Assembly: GCF_001028135.1 (NCBI RefSeq)
Contig: NZ_LDNM01000012.1
Coordinates: 37,068-101,067, forward strand
Direction of reading: 5' to 3'
Source of the DNA: Xenorhabdus griffiniae
Lineage (GTDB): Bacteria > Pseudomonadota > Gammaproteobacteria > Enterobacterales > Enterobacteriaceae
DNA length: 64,000 nucleotides
The notes beneath the pieces are model-generated. The model did no database searches. It saw nothing but the letters and a program-made list of their open reading frames with translations, and was not told the DNA's origin. A program made the translations under genes and the position numbers. This document shows positions 39,692 through 49,762 of the stretch, in pieces. How positions within the stretch are numbered: position 1 is the first letter of the stretch; every line of letters starts with the position of its first letter.

Positions 39692-41326
39692 TTATTGAAT
39701 GTCATGGTCCTTATGATCAACTTCTTTAATATGACCATCCTCTAATTTAATAATGCGGTCAGCTATATTAAAGTAAGCATCATCATGACTAATAACCAGG
39801 ACAGTTTTACCTCTGGCTTTTAATTCTGGCAGAAGTTCAGTATAGAATAAGCGTTTAAATACAGGGTCCTGATCGGCTGCCCACTCATCAAACAGATAAA
39901 TAGGACGATCTTCCAGATAAGCTGAAACTAAAGCCAGTCGTTTCCGTTGACCTGCGGAAAGATTTGTGGTGGAAAATTCGCCATCAACGATTTTAACTTT
40001 GTGTGCCATGTTTAATGCTGCAATATAATGTGTTGCTTTTTCGGTGACATTCGCATCGCTGTTGAGTAACTGCTCAAACAGATGGTAATCAGAAAAAACG
40101 GCAGCAAAATGCTGGCGATAATGTTCATTATTCGCTGATGTTACTTGCACACCATTTAATGAGATAGTACCGGATTCTTGCTCAAACAGGCCAACAAGCA
40201 ACATGGCGAGCGTTGTTTTCCCACTGCCATTCCCACCGACGATAAAAACAATTTCGCCTTGCGATATTTTCAAACTTAATGGACCGAGTGCAAACTGGCG
40301 ATCTTCTTTATCCGTTGTGTAATGGTGGACAACCTCTTTCAGTTCAATCTCGATGGCTTGTTGCCTGCTAAATGGATTCGTGCCTTCAATGTGTACCGCC
40401 AGGGCTTCATCCAGTTGGCTGTCAAGACGCCGCATTTTATTCAATGAAACTTCCGCTTCTCTCAGCTCTGGAATTGCTCCAATAACTTCACTGATTGGGC
40501 CTGATAAGAAAAGAACAAGCAGCGATACAGTCACCAATGTTGCTGGTTCCTGGGGAAGCCAAATCGGGACAACAAAAATAATAATACCAATCATGGCATA
40601 AAATGTAACAGAACTGGCATTAAGCACCCAGGCATAGCTGGAATTCGCTTTAACACAGATCTCCTGGAATACTTTGGCGGCAGGCGCAATCACTTTGCTA
40701 ATGAAAAGATGACCTTTTTGTTTATTGAGTTGCAGCTCTTTACTACCATCAATCAGGCTTTGGAAATTAAGGTATATTTTATCTATTTGATCACGCATAT
40801 CTGTCATTAATTGTAATGGATATTTTTCCCACAGATAAAACACATACATTCCGATAAGGCTGAGTGCCGCTAAAATGAGAAACAGTTGCCAGGACATCCA
40901 GGCCAAATAACTAAAACAGGCGATGATTAGGGTGATATTACCAAAAACGGAGGGGGCCAACATAAAGGAATGTACAAAAACATCGACATCTTTGGTTAAA
41001 ACCGCCAATAAACCGTGCGGCCCAAGTTTATGCAGTTTTTTGAGTGGTGCCCGCAAAATTTTATTACTTAAACTTAGGCGTAATGAAAAAACCGTGGACT
41101 GGGCTAAGTGAGATAATGTAATTTCTGACACGGTTTTAGTAATAAAAAAAATAAAACAGATGCCAAAAAAGCTCCAAAGAAATGTAATCAGGTTAATCTC
41201 TTCTGTGACGCCTTGACTGATCATCCCGACTATCGAAGCACCGGCAAACCCACTAATTAATGCGCTTATTGTCGATACCAACAGTAATACCCAAGATTGA
41301 CGATATAAATAAGCTATTAGAGTCAT
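39692..41326 (-). CDS. paxT: Cyclic peptide ABC exporter PaxT
   Basis: Fused permease-ATPase of 544 aa, similar in layout to SyrD/PvdE exporters of nonribosomal lipopeptides and siderophores. The N-terminal half has about six membrane segments (residues 10-310). The ATPase half has Walker A GGNGSGKTTLAM, signature LSAGQRKRLALV, Walker B IYLFDE and a VISHDD switch. It is expected to export the PAX peptide across the inner membrane, also giving self-protection. It precedes paxABC on the same strand, separated by a terminator and 447 bases. Copies of the dispersed element lie on both sides. Confidence 0.92.
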   Translation of the reverse strand: MTLIAYLYRQSWVLLLVSTISALISGFAGASIVGMISQGVTEEINLITFLWSFFGICFIFFITKTVSEITLSHLAQSTVFSLRLSLSNKILRAPLKKLHKLGPHGLLAVLTKDVDVFVHSFMLAPSVFGNITLIIACFSYLAWMSWQLFLILAALSLIGMYVFYLWEKYPLQLMTDMRDQIDKIYLNFQSLIDGSKELQLNKQKGHLFISKVIAPAAKVFQEICVKANSSYAWVLNASSVTFYAMIGIIIFVVPIWLPQEPATLVTVSLLVLFLSGPISEVIGAIPELREAEVSLNKMRRLDSQLDEALAVHIEGTNPFSRQQAIEIELKEVVHHYTTDKEDRQFALGPLSLKISQGEIVFIVGGNGSGKTTLAMLLVGLFEQESGTISLNGVQVTSANNEHYRQHFAAVFSDYHLFEQLLNSDANVTEKATHYIAALNMAHKVKIVDGEFSTTNLSAGQRKRLALVSAYLEDRPIYLFDEWAADQDPVFKRLFYTELLPELKARGKTVLVISHDDAYFNIADRIIKLEDGHIKEVDHKDHDIQ

Positions 41327-41370
41327 AAAAAAGCCATTGTCGAAGGTTATAATTAATATGAAAATTCATC

Positions 41371-41475
41371 TATACCAATCCAACTTCAAGATGCATGTTA
41401 TATTTCCCCGCGCAGCGGGGAAATATAAGGCCTCGCGTCGTTTTGCGGATTTCAACTTGAAGTTTATCGAGTATA
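41371..41475. repeat. Dispersed palindromic element, full copy 3
   Basis: About 105 bases bounded by TATAC and GTATA, closely matching the copy at 2756-2860 and in the same orientation. The inner hairpin arms TTTCCCCGC and GCGGGGAAA are present. It lies 45 bases upstream of the paxT start, so it may carry or insulate the paxT promoter region. Confidence 0.85.
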
Positions 41476-42548
41476 TCTGCTTACTCAATCCACTATAGTT
41501 ATTTTTTTCTTATAAAACTGCAAGTGTGATTTATAATATGGCGATATTAATAAATATCATCGTGATAAATATTATTCTTAATGTGAATGGTAACTATACG
41601 TGATTATATAGATGGATTATTTGGTCGTGTATTCAATCCGGTGCGTGAACTTTTTCCCGATGAGCTGAACGTTGATGCCCTGCATCGCCTTTACCGTGTT
41701 TTTTGACGAATTCAGTTTGCTGACAAAATCAACATTTTATTTCAACCGTCGCCATTTAATCTCTCTGAAAAAAGAGCGATCATGCACAATCATCAACGGG
41801 TTGGATATGTGACCGGAACTTTTACAAGAAAATGGCATTAATTAATAATGCAAATTAAATTGATAATCATTTACATTTAAAATATTGTAATGGCGATTTC
41901 CTTCTCAGACGCTCATACCTCTCCTGATGAACGTTTTGTCAAATTGGATTTCCGGCACCGCCTGTAAGCAGCCAGCGATGGGGAAGAGACCATAAGGAGT
42001 GCAGCCACGAGGCTGAAAAGCGTAACGCTACCAATGGAAAGGATAGTAGCAATGAAAATGGCAATGGAAAGGATTGTAGCGAAAAGTCTCGTATCAGGCA
42101 CCAAAACGGCGATTCTACTTCTCAAACCACGGCAGATAATCTCCGTGGTTACTCGTTACCAGATGGATAGCAAAAAAACGATTTTCATATCCAACGCATT
42201 AAATTACACCAAAAGTGTCTTCACTAATTATCTAGATTCATCTAACCACAACGATGAAGTCGTAAGCCACCGCTTTTGCTACATGATAAGCAATAAACTA
42301 AGAAAAAATATTTCCGATCTGAAAGGTGCATCCGTGCAGTTTAACGTCAATAACCTCACCATGTCGCCTCCTGCTGTGGAAAAGAAACGCGCTTCTACTG
42401 CTATGACTGCAGCATGTCCTCCACGGCCAGTTATCGCTAATAACACCTGGTATCCGGCACCGCTGGCGGCTCGCTCTCATGTTGCCGTCGGTATTTTTCT
42501 CCTTTCAGGGAGGGGGGAAAAGCGGGCACCTACACCAACAAGAGGAAC
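41476..42548. other. Gene-poor junction between pax and siderophore loci
   Basis: No recognisable gene across about 1.07 kb. It contains short broken coding-like pieces: 41602-41706 translates as a run beginning DYIDGLFGRVFNPVREL and ending at a stop, and 41890-41967 reads as a 25-codon ORF just after a Fur-box-like site. A 172-codon plus-strand ORF (42034-42552) overlaps the entC start by 4 bases but has no family features and includes a duplicated CAATGGAAAGGAT.GTAG segment. The whole looks like a decayed junction left by insertion or deletion. Confidence 0.55.
41856..41874. promoter_or_regulatory. Fur-box-like site
   Basis: The stretch around TGATAATCATTTAC matches 12 of the last 14 positions of the 19-base Fur consensus. 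It lies about 675 bases upstream of entC with no intact gene between, so it may control the DHB operon from a distant promoter or may have belonged to a lost gene. Confidence 0.5.
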
Positions 42549-43727
42549 TTGATTTTGTCTGGTATTACCAATGATCTTCTTTCACTAACGTTGCAAGAGG
42601 ATGACTTTATCTTTCTGTCGCCCCACAAAAGCCTGCTCGCTCGGGGATGCTTCGCCACCTTGACACATCCTGCTGCATCCGGACATCATGTCGAGAGCGA
42701 GTTTCAGAAGAAAGTGCAACAGTTGCTGCGTCAGGCTCAACAGGCCGGAGTAGAAAACCCCATTGTAGTGGGAGCTATTCCGTTTGACAAACGTCAACCC
42801 TGTTCGCTGTTTATTCCGCAGACCTACTACTGGCTCGATCGTCACGCCTTTAATCTCTCCGATTCTCCGGTACAAGTAGAGGGCCAGGCTCACTACATTC
42901 CAGATCATGATGTGTTTTGCAGCATGGTGGAGAACGCTTTGAATCCACTGCGCGTCGGTGCACTGAATAAAGTAGTGCTGTCGCGCTTGTTACAGATTGA
43001 AAGTATCTCCCCGCTTAGCGCTTTGAGCTTATGGCTACAGCTCAACAGACAGAATCCGGAGAGCTACAACTTTCACTTACCGCTGGCGGATGGCACTCTG
43101 ATTGGTGCTAGCCCTGAACTGCTGCTACGTAAAGAGGGCAATGTCCTGCGCTCCTGCCCTCTTGCCGGCTCAGCGCGGCGAGGCGACGATGACTCTAGTG
43201 ACAGAAATACCAGGGAAAAGCTGTTGAACTCTGGAAAGGATCGCCATGAGCATTTGGTGGTCACAGAGGCTATCCGTCACCAATTGACGGATCTCTGCCG
43301 GTCTCTGACGATCCCAACAGAGCCCTCGTTGCTCAGTACGCCTACGCTCTGGCATCTCGCTACTGAGATTCAGGGTATATTGTCCGATGATCGCGATAAT
43401 GCGTTATCTCTTGCCTGTCTACTTCATCCCACGCCCGCATTATGTGGCTCTCCTTATACTTCATCCCGCAACCTGATCGGTGAGCTGGAGCCATTCGATC
43501 GCGGCTGGTTTGGCGGTATTGTCGGCTGGTGTGACGCCCGCGGAGACGGGGAATGGGTTGTGGCGATCCGCTGCGGTAACGTTCGGCCTCATCAGATTGA
43601 GTTATTCGCTGGCGCCGGCATTGTTCCGGACTCTGTTCCGGAAAACGAATGGTTGGAAACCCGTACCAAATTTAACACCATGCTGAGTGCACTTGGTTTT
43701 GCAACGCAACAGGAGCAGACATTATGA
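42549..43727 (+). CDS. entC: Isochorismate synthase
   Basis: Converts chorismate to isochorismate, the first step toward 2,3-dihydroxybenzoate. Length 392 aa matches EntC/DhbC proteins (about 391-398). Family features include [29 protein letters not shown], the [27 protein letters not shown] block, [12 protein letters not shown] and [23 protein letters not shown]. No ATG is available near the N-terminus; initiation would be at TTG 42549 or TTG 42555 after AGAGG, which is unusual. The stop overlaps the entE start (ATGA). It opens the entCEBA unit. Confidence 0.93.
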   Translation: MILSGITNDLLSLTLQEDDFIFLSPHKSLLARGCFATLTHPAASGHHVESEFQKKVQQLLRQAQQAGVENPIVVGAIPFDKRQPCSLFIPQTYYWLDRHAFNLSDSPVQVEGQAHYIPDHDVFCSMVENALNPLRVGALNKVVLSRLLQIESISPLSALSLWLQLNRQNPESYNFHLPLADGTLIGASPELLLRKEGNVLRSCPLAGSARRGDDDSSDRNTREKLLNSGKDRHEHLVVTEAIRHQLTDLCRSLTIPTEPSLLSTPTLWHLATEIQGILSDDRDNALSLACLLHPTPALCGSPYTSSRNLIGELEPFDRGWFGGIVGWCDARGDGEWVVAIRCGNVRPHQIELFAGAGIVPDSVPENEWLETRTKFNTMLSALGFATQQEQTL

Positions 43728-45343
43728 TTGAATTTAGTCGCTGGTCTCAGGATATGGCTGAACGTTATCGCCAGAAGGGGTACTGGATTGATCGCCCGCT
43801 GAGCGAGATTCTCGATATTCACTGCGAGAACGATGCTGTGGCACTATTCTGCGGGGAGCGGTGCTGGAGCTATCGGGAGCTTAATGAAGCAGTAAACCGA
43901 CTCGCTGCTTCCCTGTACCGACGCGGCGTGCGTCGGGGACAAACCGCATTAGTACAGCTTGGCAACGAGGCTGAGTTTTATATCGTCTTTTTTGCCTTGT
44001 TGCGCCTGGGCGTTGCACCCGTTAATGCGCTTTATAGCCACCAGAGCAGTGAATTAACTGCGTATGCGCACCAGATTACGCCAGAGATACTCATTGCCGA
44101 TCGCCAGCATCGCCAGTTTCATGATGATACTTTTATTGATCTTCTGGTAGCCAAGTGTCCGGAATTGAAAATAGTGGTGCTTCACCATGAGGATTCAGAT
44201 TCGAACCGTTCGCTTTCATGCCTGATCTCGGAAGAGCCGGGAGACTTCACGCCCACGCCGACGCCAGCGGATGAGGTCGCATTTTTCCAGCTTTCCGGCG
44301 GCAGCACTGGCACTCCCAAGCTGATTCCTCGCACTCACAACGACTACTATTACAGTATCCGCGCCAGCAATCCGATCTGCGACATCAGCGGCAAAACCCG
44401 ATATCTCTGCGCACTGCCAGCCGCACACAACTATCCTATGAGTTCACCGGGCGCACTGGGCGTATTTTATGCGGGTGGTCAGGTCATCCTTGTCCCCGAT
44501 CCTAGTCCGGATGGATGTTTTCCGGTCATCGCCCGTCATCAGATCAATATCGTCGCTCTGGTGCCACCTGCAGTCAGCATCTGGCTGGAATATACCAATA
44601 TCAGAGGACACGCCAACGAACTCTCCAGTCTGAAAGTGATGCAGGTCGGCGGTGCTCCTCTGGGAGAAACGCTGGCCAGACGCATTCCAAAAGAGCTGGG
44701 CTGCCAACTCCAACAAGTATTTGGTATGGCAGAAGGTCTGGTGAACTACACCCGACTAGACGATGACGATGCGCATACCTTCACAACTCAAGGATGCCCC
44801 ATCAGTGAGGATGATGAGGTATGGGTTGCAAACCGGGAAGGCCTTCCAGTACCGCACGGAGAGGCTGGATTGCTGATGACTCGAGGCCCATACACCTTTC
44901 GAGGTTATTACCGAAGCCCAGAACATAACCAGACGGTGTTCGACAGTAACGGGTTTTATTGTTCTGGCGACGTGGTTATTCAGTTTCCCGATGGATATCT
45001 GAAAGTCGTTGGACGTGAAAAGGATCAAATAAATCGTGGCGGCGAAAAAATTGCCGCTGAAGAGGTTGAACACCTGTTGCTGCGCCACCCAGCGGTGGTG
45101 TACGCCGCACTGGTCGCTATTAATGATTGTCTAATGGGCGAGAAAACCTGCGCCTTTGTGGTAACACGTGAACGCGGATCCGTGAAACCAGCCGTGCTGC
45201 GTCGCTGGCTACGCGAGCAAGGTATTGCTGACTACAAAATCCCCGATCGTTTTGAAAGTCTACCGGAGTTACCGCTCACGCCGGTAGGAAAAATCAACAA
45301 ACAGGCGTTACGTGCACTTGCCAGCGCCACCTTAGAAAATTGA
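43724..45343 (+). CDS. entE: 2,3-dihydroxybenzoate-AMP ligase
   Basis: Adenylates 2,3-dihydroxybenzoate and loads it on the aryl carrier domain of EntB. A stand-alone adenylating enzyme of 539 aa, the size of EntE/DhbE. Core motifs: [22 protein letters not shown] (phosphate-binding loop), [17 protein letters not shown] (A5, as in aryl-acid activators), the [32 protein letters not shown] stretch (A7-A8, split here over positions 414-446) and [12 protein letters not shown] with the A10 Lys. It overlaps entC by 4 bases. Confidence 0.95.
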   Translation: MIEFSRWSQDMAERYRQKGYWIDRPLSEILDIHCENDAVALFCGERCWSYRELNEAVNRLAASLYRRGVRRGQTALVQLGNEAEFYIVFFALLRLGVAPVNALYSHQSSELTAYAHQITPEILIADRQHRQFHDDTFIDLLVAKCPELKIVVLHHEDSDSNRSLSCLISEEPGDFTPTPTPADEVAFFQLSGGSTGTPKLIPRTHNDYYYSIRASNPICDISGKTRYLCALPAAHNYPMSSPGALGVFYAGGQVILVPDPSPDGCFPVIARHQINIVALVPPAVSIWLEYTNIRGHANELSSLKVMQVGGAPLGETLARRIPKELGCQLQQVFGMAEGLVNYTRLDDDDAHTFTTQGCPISEDDEVWVANREGLPVPHGEAGLLMTRGPYTFRGYYRSPEHNQTVFDSNGFYCSGDVVIQFPDGYLKVVGREKDQINRGGEKIAAEEVEHLLLRHPAVVYAALVAINDCLMGEKTCAFVVTRERGSVKPAVLRRWLREQGIADYKIPDRFESLPELPLTPVGKINKQALRALASATLEN

Positions 45344-45354
45344 GAAAATATGCC

Positions 45355-46239
45355 ATGAGCATTCCTAAACTTCAGGACTATATCCTGCCCGATGAAACCG
45401 TCTTACCTGTAAATAAAGTCGAGTGGAGGTTGGAGCCACAGCGCACCGCTCTGCTAATTCATGATATGCAGGAATATTTCCTCAACTTCTGGGGAGAAAA
45501 GAATAAGATGATTCAGCAGGTTATCGACAACATAGTTACTCTGCGCACGCGTTGCCATGAGCTCGGTATTCCCGTGTTTTACACAGCTCAGCCTAACCAA
45601 CAAAATGACGTTGATCGAGCGCTACTGAATGATATGTGGGGACCTGGCTTGAACCGCTATCCAGAACAGCAAAAAATCGTAGCAGCATTGTCCCCCGAAC
45701 CGAAGGACACTGTGTTGGTGAAGTGGCGCTACAGTGCGTTTCAGCGCTCTGACTTGGAAACCTATCTGCAAGAATGTAAGCGCGACCAGCTTATGATCTG
45801 TGGCGTGTACGCCCATATCGGTTGCCTAACCACTGCCACTGATGCCTTTATGCGCGATATACAGGCTTTTATGATAAGCGATGCGCTGGCGGATTTCAGC
45901 CGGGAAGAGCATATGATGGCGCTTCGCTATACTGCGGGTCGTTCCGGACGCGTGTTGAGTACCTCTATGGCGTTGTCGGCACTTATTCCTCCCGCAGTAG
46001 AACGTAGATGGGATCGTGAACGTCTGCTTGCCATACTGCAACCCGCGCTGGACGAAGATGCACATGACATTGATGATGACGAAAACCTGCTTGATTACGG
46101 CTTAGACTCGTTACGCACAATGTCCTTTGTCTCAAAGTGCCGCCAGGAAGGATGCGAAATTGATTTTATCACGCTGATGAAACAACCAACGTTGCAAAAC
46201 TGGCTTGCGCTGCTGAACGGCGATTTGGAAGAGAAATGA
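45355..46239 (+). CDS. entB: Isochorismatase with aryl carrier domain
   Basis: Bifunctional: the N-terminal isochorismatase hydrolyses isochorismate to 2,3-dihydro-2,3-dihydroxybenzoate, and the C-terminal aryl carrier protein holds activated DHB. Visible: LLIHDMQEYFLNFWG (catalytic Asp), LVKWRYSAFQRSDLE with the catalytic Lys, and GVYAHIGCLTTATDAFMRD. The carrier motif ENLLDYGLDSLRTMSF keeps its phosphopantetheine Ser. The start is ATG 45355 (MSIPKLQDYILPDE, 294 aa); a TTG at 45340 would add five residues. The stop overlaps entA. Confidence 0.95.
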   Translation: MSIPKLQDYILPDETVLPVNKVEWRLEPQRTALLIHDMQEYFLNFWGEKNKMIQQVIDNIVTLRTRCHELGIPVFYTAQPNQQNDVDRALLNDMWGPGLNRYPEQQKIVAALSPEPKDTVLVKWRYSAFQRSDLETYLQECKRDQLMICGVYAHIGCLTTATDAFMRDIQAFMISDALADFSREEHMMALRYTAGRSGRVLSTSMALSALIPPAVERRWDRERLLAILQPALDEDAHDIDDDENLLDYGLDSLRTMSFVSKCRQEGCEIDFITLMKQPTLQNWLALLNGDLEEK

Positions 46240-46982
46240 ACGAGTTCAAGGGAAAAACTGTCTGGGTAACAGGAGCTGGAAATGGTATCGGCTTCCGAAC
46301 AGCTCTCCGTTTTCACGAGGCAGGAGCCAGGGTTTTTGGATTCGATCTGAAATTTTCTGATTCAATGCCGTTTGAGACGCTCATTCTGGATGTCAGCGAT
46401 GCTCATGCGGTGCAAAAAATCTGCCCTCCATTGCTGAAGGAAAATGGGCTGGATGTGCTGGTTAACGGTGCGGGAATTCTGCGTCTCGGCTCTGCAGAAA
46501 CGTTAAGCCGTGAAGACTGGGAAAGCTCAATCAACGTTAATGCAGGCGCAGTATTTAATCTGTTTAAAATCCTCATTCCACACTTTCAGCGTCAGCGCAG
46601 CGGCAATATCGTTTCAATAGCCTCCAACGCAGCTCACGTGCCGCGCGTTAATATGGCAGTTTATTGCGCTTCTAAAGCTGCGATGCGTAGTCTGTGCCTG
46701 AGTGTGGGATTGGAACTGGCACCTTTTGGGGTGCGATGTAACATTGTTTCACCTGGTTCCACACTGACTCCAATGCTGAAGGGAATGCTCAACGATGATG
46801 ATATAGCATATCAGCGTCTGATCAACGGCTTGACTGAACAATTTAAACTCGGCATTCCACTTGGGAAAATCGCCCAGCCCGACGAAATAGCCAACGTCAT
46901 TTTGTTTTTGGCCTCCGACCAAGCAAGCCATATAACGTTGCAAGATATTGTCATTGATGGGGGCGCTACACTCGGTGCTTGA
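46236..46982 (+). CDS. entA: 2,3-dihydro-2,3-dihydroxybenzoate dehydrogenase
   Basis: NAD-dependent short-chain dehydrogenase of 248 aa that completes DHB synthesis. The cofactor motif TGAGNGIGF is at residues 13-21, NGAGI follows, and the catalytic Ser/Tyr/Lys set is seen in SIASNAAHVPRVNMAVYCASKAA (YxxxK), read in two stretches. It starts inside the entB stop (ATGA overlap) and ends the entCEBA unit. Together with EntE and EntB this gives a complete DHB starter supply. Confidence 0.94.
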   Translation: MNEFKGKTVWVTGAGNGIGFRTALRFHEAGARVFGFDLKFSDSMPFETLILDVSDAHAVQKICPPLLKENGLDVLVNGAGILRLGSAETLSREDWESSINVNAGAVFNLFKILIPHFQRQRSGNIVSIASNAAHVPRVNMAVYCASKAAMRSLCLSVGLELAPFGVRCNIVSPGSTLTPMLKGMLNDDDIAYQRLINGLTEQFKLGIPLGKIAQPDEIANVILFLASDQASHITLQDIVIDGGATLGA

Positions 46983-47106
46983 TAATCCGAATGTTTAAAT
47001 CTGTTTACCTGTATGCCACTATAAAGAACGGAAAGACTATAATTATAGGGAATGGGTAAGTATTAAAAACCTAAACCAAAAACGAGTTAAAGGAAAGGGA
47101 TATAAC

Positions 47107-47448
47107 ATGAGCCATATTACCGCATTGAGAAAAGTTAATAATTTAAAACAAGAATTTGATTTAATAGAAGAAATCTGGTCACCGAAGGTGATAGCTGAAA
47201 CAAATGAATATAAGATAATCATCTTGCTCGCTGACGGTGATTTTATGTGGCACACACATGAAGATGAAGACAAGGTATTTATGGTTATTGAAGGTGAACT
47301 TCGTATAGATTTTAAAAATGATCACGTAATAATAAAGCAAGGTGAGTTTTTTGTGGTACCTAAAGGGGAAGAAAGTAAGCCTTCATCCAAAGAATTAACC
47401 AAGTTGCTATTAATAGAACCCTATGTAGTCGCGAATTCAGGCCAATAA
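47107..47448 (+). CDS. Small cupin-domain protein
   Basis: Single-domain cupin of 113 aa. The metal-site motif is visible as FMWHTHEDEDKVFMVIEGEL (His, His and Glu in the first cupin motif); the second motif, around IIKQGEFFVVPKGEESKP, has Pro but no clear His. An AAAGGAAAGG ribosome-binding region precedes the ATG. It lies 124 bases after entA on the same strand and before the convergent receptor gene, so it may belong to the siderophore locus, but its role is not known. Candidates are a small-molecule enzyme or a sensor. Confidence 0.75.
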   Translation: MSHITALRKVNNLKQEFDLIEEIWSPKVIAETNEYKIIILLADGDFMWHTHEDEDKVFMVIEGELRIDFKNDHVIIKQGEFFVVPKGEESKPSSKELTKLLLIEPYVVANSGQ

Positions 47449-47516
47449 ATTATTAATAAACATTGTCAGGTCGTGAAGTCAGATAATAAGTGCCACGCGT
47501 GATTTAAGATGGAAAA

Positions 47517-47545
47517 AAGGGGGAGCGGCTAATTGGCTCCCCCTT
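47517..47545. terminator. Terminator between cupin and receptor genes
   Basis: 10-bp stem AAGGGGGAGC / GCTCCCCCTT around a 9-base loop. Read on the minus strand it is followed by a T run (TTTTCC), a good intrinsic terminator for the receptor gene. On the plus strand no T tract follows, so termination of the cupin transcript would be weaker. Confidence 0.8.
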
Positions 47546-47586
47546 GCTTCTACCACCTACAAGTCGGTGCGGTCAATGCTGATTTT

Positions 47587-49725
47587 TTAGAAGCGTACTT
47601 TCACACCGATACCCACTTCACGCGGCTCCAGCATATATCCTGAAGGCCCCCCCGTACTATCCTGGTATTTATTTGTCGGCACACGTCTGTCAAAGACGTT
47701 ATTTCCGTAAGCAAACAGTTCCAGATTTTTGGTCGGATTATAGGATAAACGGAGATTGGAAACTAAATAGGCACTGACTCGCAATTCGGGATCGTTCTGG
47801 TCATTTGAGAAGTAACGATCCACGTAACGAAGATCGCTACTTAGACGAACTTTTTCCGTGATGTTCCAGTCAGCACCGACGTTAAACATGTAGCCGGGCG
47901 CTTTAGCGAATTGTTTTCCTTCAAACAAGTTGCCTCGATAATCGGCGAATTTTTTGATTTCAGTATGAAGCAATCCAAGCCCACCGCGTAGGCGAAGATT
48001 GTCTAGTGCCCGATAATCTGCCCCCAGCTCAAGTCCGTAGGTTACCGCCTTGTCGGCATTGACAAGGATAGAACCGTTAGTTCTGTCTTTCATGTAATCC
48101 TGTACAGAACTCTGGAACCCCTTATAATCGGTATAAAAGATATTACCGGTTACCAGCAAGCGGTTATTGAGTGCTTTACCACGCGCAAACAACTCGTAAT
48201 TCCAAGCCTTTTCCGGCGCGAAGGTGTAATAGGAATGCCCAGAGAAATTCACACCTGTACCACCCGGTGCATAGCCTTTGCTTATCAGAGTACCGACGGT
48301 TATATCATCAGTAACGTCATAGGCGAGAGAAACTTTCGGCAGAATAGCATGGAACCCTTTACTATATTCATGATAGACGCCAGGCACATAGCTGGTGACC
48401 CCTTCATGCTTGACCTGGTCATATTGGTAACGCAAGCCACCGGTCAGAACCCATTTTTCCGCAAAACGCCTGGTCGTCTCTGAGAAAAGACCGACACTGG
48501 TATTCGTCAGATCGGCGTCTGCCTTGCCCAGCAGATTATCAAGCACATTTGAAGCCTTGTCCCGCGAGTAATAGAGCCCTGTCACTCCACTCCAGGTTGA
48601 ATATTCATCACCGAAGTTCAAACGTATTTCGTTGGAAACATTGTTAGAATCACGATTTGCGATACCTAGAGCCCTCTTCGTGAAAGTGTAACGATACTGC
48701 GAGGCCGAATATTGGAGCTGGTTGGAGAACACCATATCGTTTTCAAACGTATATTGAAGATCTAAAATACCGACATCACTGCTGGTCTTAGCCCTGTTGG
48801 TGCTTAGCGTCGAGTTTTTCAAATCACTGTAGGGCAATGACGCCGACTCACTGTCAGGATTTTTTGCTGTCATATGGGAGTAAGTCAGTTTGGCCAACCA
48901 AGGGCTATCCAGCGGTTGCCAAAGTGCCTTAACACGGACATCCAGATTTTCGAAATCTTTGTTCATATCAGAATCGACGAAACCGGGATTGGTATATTTA
49001 ATGAACGTATTTCTACCGCTGTAATCCATGGCGAGGCGTACTGCGAGATCATCTGTCAATGGGCCATTGACAGTAAAAGAAGCCCGTTTCTTTTGGTGGC
49101 TTCCGTATAAAATCTGCCCATCGAATTCGGGGGTAAAGGTGGGATCGTTAGTCTTGATAATAACTGCACCGGCGATACTATTCGCGCCCTGTGTCGTCGT
49201 TTGTGGGCCACGGAATACTTCTACTGAATTTACGTCCCAAACAGATCCTCTCCCCAAACTAAATTCTGCGGAGCTGAGATACCGCCCATCAACACTGATG
49301 GTCGCTCGTGGTATGGGTTTAGAAAGAAAGGTATTTCCTCCTACGAGAGGCCCATTTGTCTCAATACCACGAATACTCGGTGCACTTGTATTGCTGGTAT
49401 AAAGCACATTAGGTATACCCTGCAAAATATCAACGATGGTTGTCGCCTCAGGTTTATTCTGTATCTGTTGCCCGGAAATAACTGTGACTGAACTTGACGT
49501 TCTCTGCAGAGTTCTTTCTGTTTTTTCACCTGTTACCGTGATGACATCGGCGTCATCACTCCCCGTTTTGTTTTTCTCTGTTTGAGCCAAAGCGGCAGCT
49601 TGACCCCCCAGGGACGATAAAGAAAACAAAATCGCACTGCTAAGTAACACTTTTTTGCGTGAAAAAAGCAGATTCCACCCATTTACACGAATAGGCGGAG
49701 TTATTTTTATAGATATAATTCTCAT
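47587..49725 (-). CDS. TonB-dependent ferric-siderophore receptor
   Basis: Outer membrane receptor of about 712 aa that should import the iron-loaded siderophore of this locus. A signal-peptide core (KKVLLSSAILFSLSSLGGQAAALA) precedes a TonB-box-like DVITVTGEK and a plug domain (SVTVISGQQIQNKP, IPNVLYTSNTSAPSIRGIE, VEVFRGPQTTTQGANSIAGA, each typical). The C-terminus ends in Phe (VGIGVKVRF), as in beta-barrel proteins. The start is uncertain: the frame extends to TTG 49755 but those codons translate the Fur-site repeats and lie at the predicted transcription start, so ATG 49725 is preferred. It is divergent from the NRPS gene at 49908. Confidence 0.9.
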   Translation of the reverse strand: MRIISIKITPPIRVNGWNLLFSRKKVLLSSAILFSLSSLGGQAAALAQTEKNKTGSDDADVITVTGEKTERTLQRTSSSVTVISGQQIQNKPEATTIVDILQGIPNVLYTSNTSAPSIRGIETNGPLVGGNTFLSKPIPRATISVDGRYLSSAEFSLGRGSVWDVNSVEVFRGPQTTTQGANSIAGAVIIKTNDPTFTPEFDGQILYGSHQKKRASFTVNGPLTDDLAVRLAMDYSGRNTFIKYTNPGFVDSDMNKDFENLDVRVKALWQPLDSPWLAKLTYSHMTAKNPDSESASLPYSDLKNSTLSTNRAKTSSDVGILDLQYTFENDMVFSNQLQYSASQYRYTFTKRALGIANRDSNNVSNEIRLNFGDEYSTWSGVTGLYYSRDKASNVLDNLLGKADADLTNTSVGLFSETTRRFAEKWVLTGGLRYQYDQVKHEGVTSYVPGVYHEYSKGFHAILPKVSLAYDVTDDITVGTLISKGYAPGGTGVNFSGHSYYTFAPEKAWNYELFARGKALNNRLLVTGNIFYTDYKGFQSSVQDYMKDRTNGSILVNADKAVTYGLELGADYRALDNLRLRGGLGLLHTEIKKFADYRGNLFEGKQFAKAPGYMFNVGADWNITEKVRLSSDLRYVDRYFSNDQNDPELRVSAYLVSNLRLSYNPTKNLELFAYGNNVFDRRVPTNKYQDSTGGPSGYMLEPREVGIGVKVRF

Positions 49726-49747
49726 TATCATTATCATTATCATTAAT
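49720..49747. promoter_or_regulatory. Fur operator, tandem ATTATC hexamers
   Basis: Plus-strand TCATTATCATTATCATTA repeats (GATAAT on the other strand) form at least three consecutive Fur hexamers. They lie just downstream of the receptor promoter and overlap the receptor start region. Fur-Fe(II) bound here would block receptor transcription and possibly the divergent NRPS gene. Confidence 0.85.
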
Positions 49748-49762
49748 GTTCGCAAGATGACA

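Noticed and set aside
41913..42125. Hydrophobic 70-codon minus-strand ORF
   Set aside because: Its membrane-like run comes partly from a duplicated short segment, and neither a ribosome-binding site nor family features are seen.
42034..42552. 172-codon plus-strand ORF before entC
   Set aside because: No recognisable domain, mixed composition and a duplicated segment at its start. Its 4-base overlap with the entC TTG is the only argument for it, so it is reported only as part of the junction region.
42549..46982. Enterobactin biosynthesis locus
   Set aside because: entCEBA are present, but there is no EntF, Fes or EntD. The accompanying Cy domains, decarboxylase and N-monooxygenase point to an N-hydroxyhistamine siderophore instead.
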